NCBI GenBank assembly: GCA_910586535.1
Contig: CAJUHS010000052.1
Coordinates: 1 to 5,398 of the forward strand
Reading direction: 5' to 3'
Length of the DNA: 5,398 nt
Source of the DNA: an uncultured Oscillospiraceae bacterium
GTDB taxonomy: Bacteria; Bacillota; Clostridia; Oscillospirales; Ruminococcaceae
The notes beneath the pieces were generated by a model. It worked only from the letters and a program-made list of their open reading frames with translations, did not search any database and was not told where the DNA came from. Positions 4,915 through 5,398 of this stretch are shown one piece after another (the first letter of the stretch is position 1; each line of letters opens with the position of its first letter). Position numbers and translations under genes: made by a program.

Positions 4915-5398
4915 TATCCCGCCCCCTTGCAAATCTTAGGTGTTATAAGAATAAGAACATAAACAAACGATAAAAGAGAACACCACCTTGTTATTCTTGC
5001 GAGTGGTTCAAACTCTTTAAAATCTATCTCAATTTTCCATTTTTGTTCAGGAACATTTAAAAATGCAGGTATTTTTATTTCTGTTTCAAAATGCGGTACT
5101 TCCGGTTCTGACTTTAAAAGGTGCATACCACGAACAAAATCCCAAGGTAAGCAAAACGGAAAAACGTTTGCTATACCAGGAGTTGTAAAGTCCGAAAGTT
5201 CAGCAGGAACTTCAACGGCAACATCACCAGGAATAGAATCAGGAACACTATCCTCAACAACATAAGCATTATCAATAGCATCCAATATCTGATTAAGTAA
5301 ATCAATAATAGCAGGATCCTTAAATTTATCCCAGTCAATAAAATCTTTTGGATAATATGTTGTGCCGTCTATTGTGACAGTTCCGTCAGGATTAAGCA
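4914..5398 (-). CDS. C-terminal part of a large membrane-anchored surface or attachment-like protein
   Basis: The frame is open to the right window edge; 160 residues are visible and the start lies outside. The in-frame TTG at 5285 is internal, not a start. Visible features in order: a Gly/Thr-rich TVTIDGTTYYPKDFIDWDKF segment; an acidic linker (VVEDSVPDSIPGDVAVEVP); the hydrophobic motif FPFCLPWDFVRGM; a Glu/Pro-rich stretch; and a C-terminal membrane span (SLLSFVYVLILI) ending in a short basic tail. A large extracellular domain with one C-terminal anchor matches the topology of pIII-type adsorption proteins, and the FPFC-like motif before the anchor recalls proteins from Firmicutes inovirus-like elements. 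It is coupled to the next gene by TAATG. A host surface protein is the alternative. Confidence 0.75.
   Translation of the reverse strand, partial: LNPDGTVTIDGTTYYPKDFIDWDKFKDPAIIDLLNQILDAIDNAYVVEDSVPDSIPGDVAVEVPAELSDFTTPGIANVFPFCLPWDFVRGMHLLKSEPEVPHFETEIKIPAFLNVPEQKWKIEIDFKEFEPLARITRWCSLLSFVYVLILITPKICKGAG

Overview
The window most likely comes from a low-to-moderate GC Gram-positive bacterium, probably a gut Clostridia member (Ruminococcus/Oscillospiraceae-like). The reasons are AGGAGG-type ribosome sites, some TTG/GTG start options and the general feel of the protein families. It looks like part of a small rolling-circle element, best explained as an inovirus-like (filamentous phage-like) prophage or episome. 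All ten supported genes lie on the minus strand, so the biological reading direction runs from position 5398 down to 1.

Region 5398-4484 (read right to left) is a tightly packed cassette of membrane proteins. It holds the C-terminal part of a larger surface or attachment-like protein with a C-terminal membrane anchor, an 80-aa protein with one clear membrane span, and a 56-aa protein with one span and a very basic C-terminal tail. This is the size and topology pattern of filamentous phage virion genes (pIII-, pVI- and coat-like), but assignment to specific virion roles is inference. The cassette ends at a perfect 26-bp stem hairpin (4389-4465) that could be a terminator, a packaging signal or both.

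Region 4356-3304 carries a 153-aa membrane protein, a 93-aa ribbon-helix-helix/coiled-coil candidate regulator overlapping it by 50 bp, and a 76-aa cysteine-containing small protein. The cysteine protein gene is bracketed by three copies of a 54-63 bp palindromic element: one at 3249-3302, then two head-to-head at 3551-3613 and 3622-3675. I found no named feature type that explains this.

Region 3300-3082 is the leader of the replication gene. It contains a GC-rich inverted repeat that is a candidate nick site or double-strand origin, a possible promoter, and a 10-bp stem hairpin just before the rep start. Region 3081-51 is the replication module: a 500-aa Rep_trans-type (PF02486-like) initiator, a 377-aa probable DNA-binding partner, a 93-aa helical protein and a 40-aa basic peptide, in overlapping or nearly abutting order. 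It ends in two hairpins at the left edge, the outer one shaped like a terminator.

No Zot/pI-type morphogenesis ATPase, integrase, single-strand binding protein, tRNA, rRNA or CRISPR array is visible. The inovirus reading therefore rests on the Rep plus the small membrane gene set and needs the sequence to the right of 5398 to be settled.
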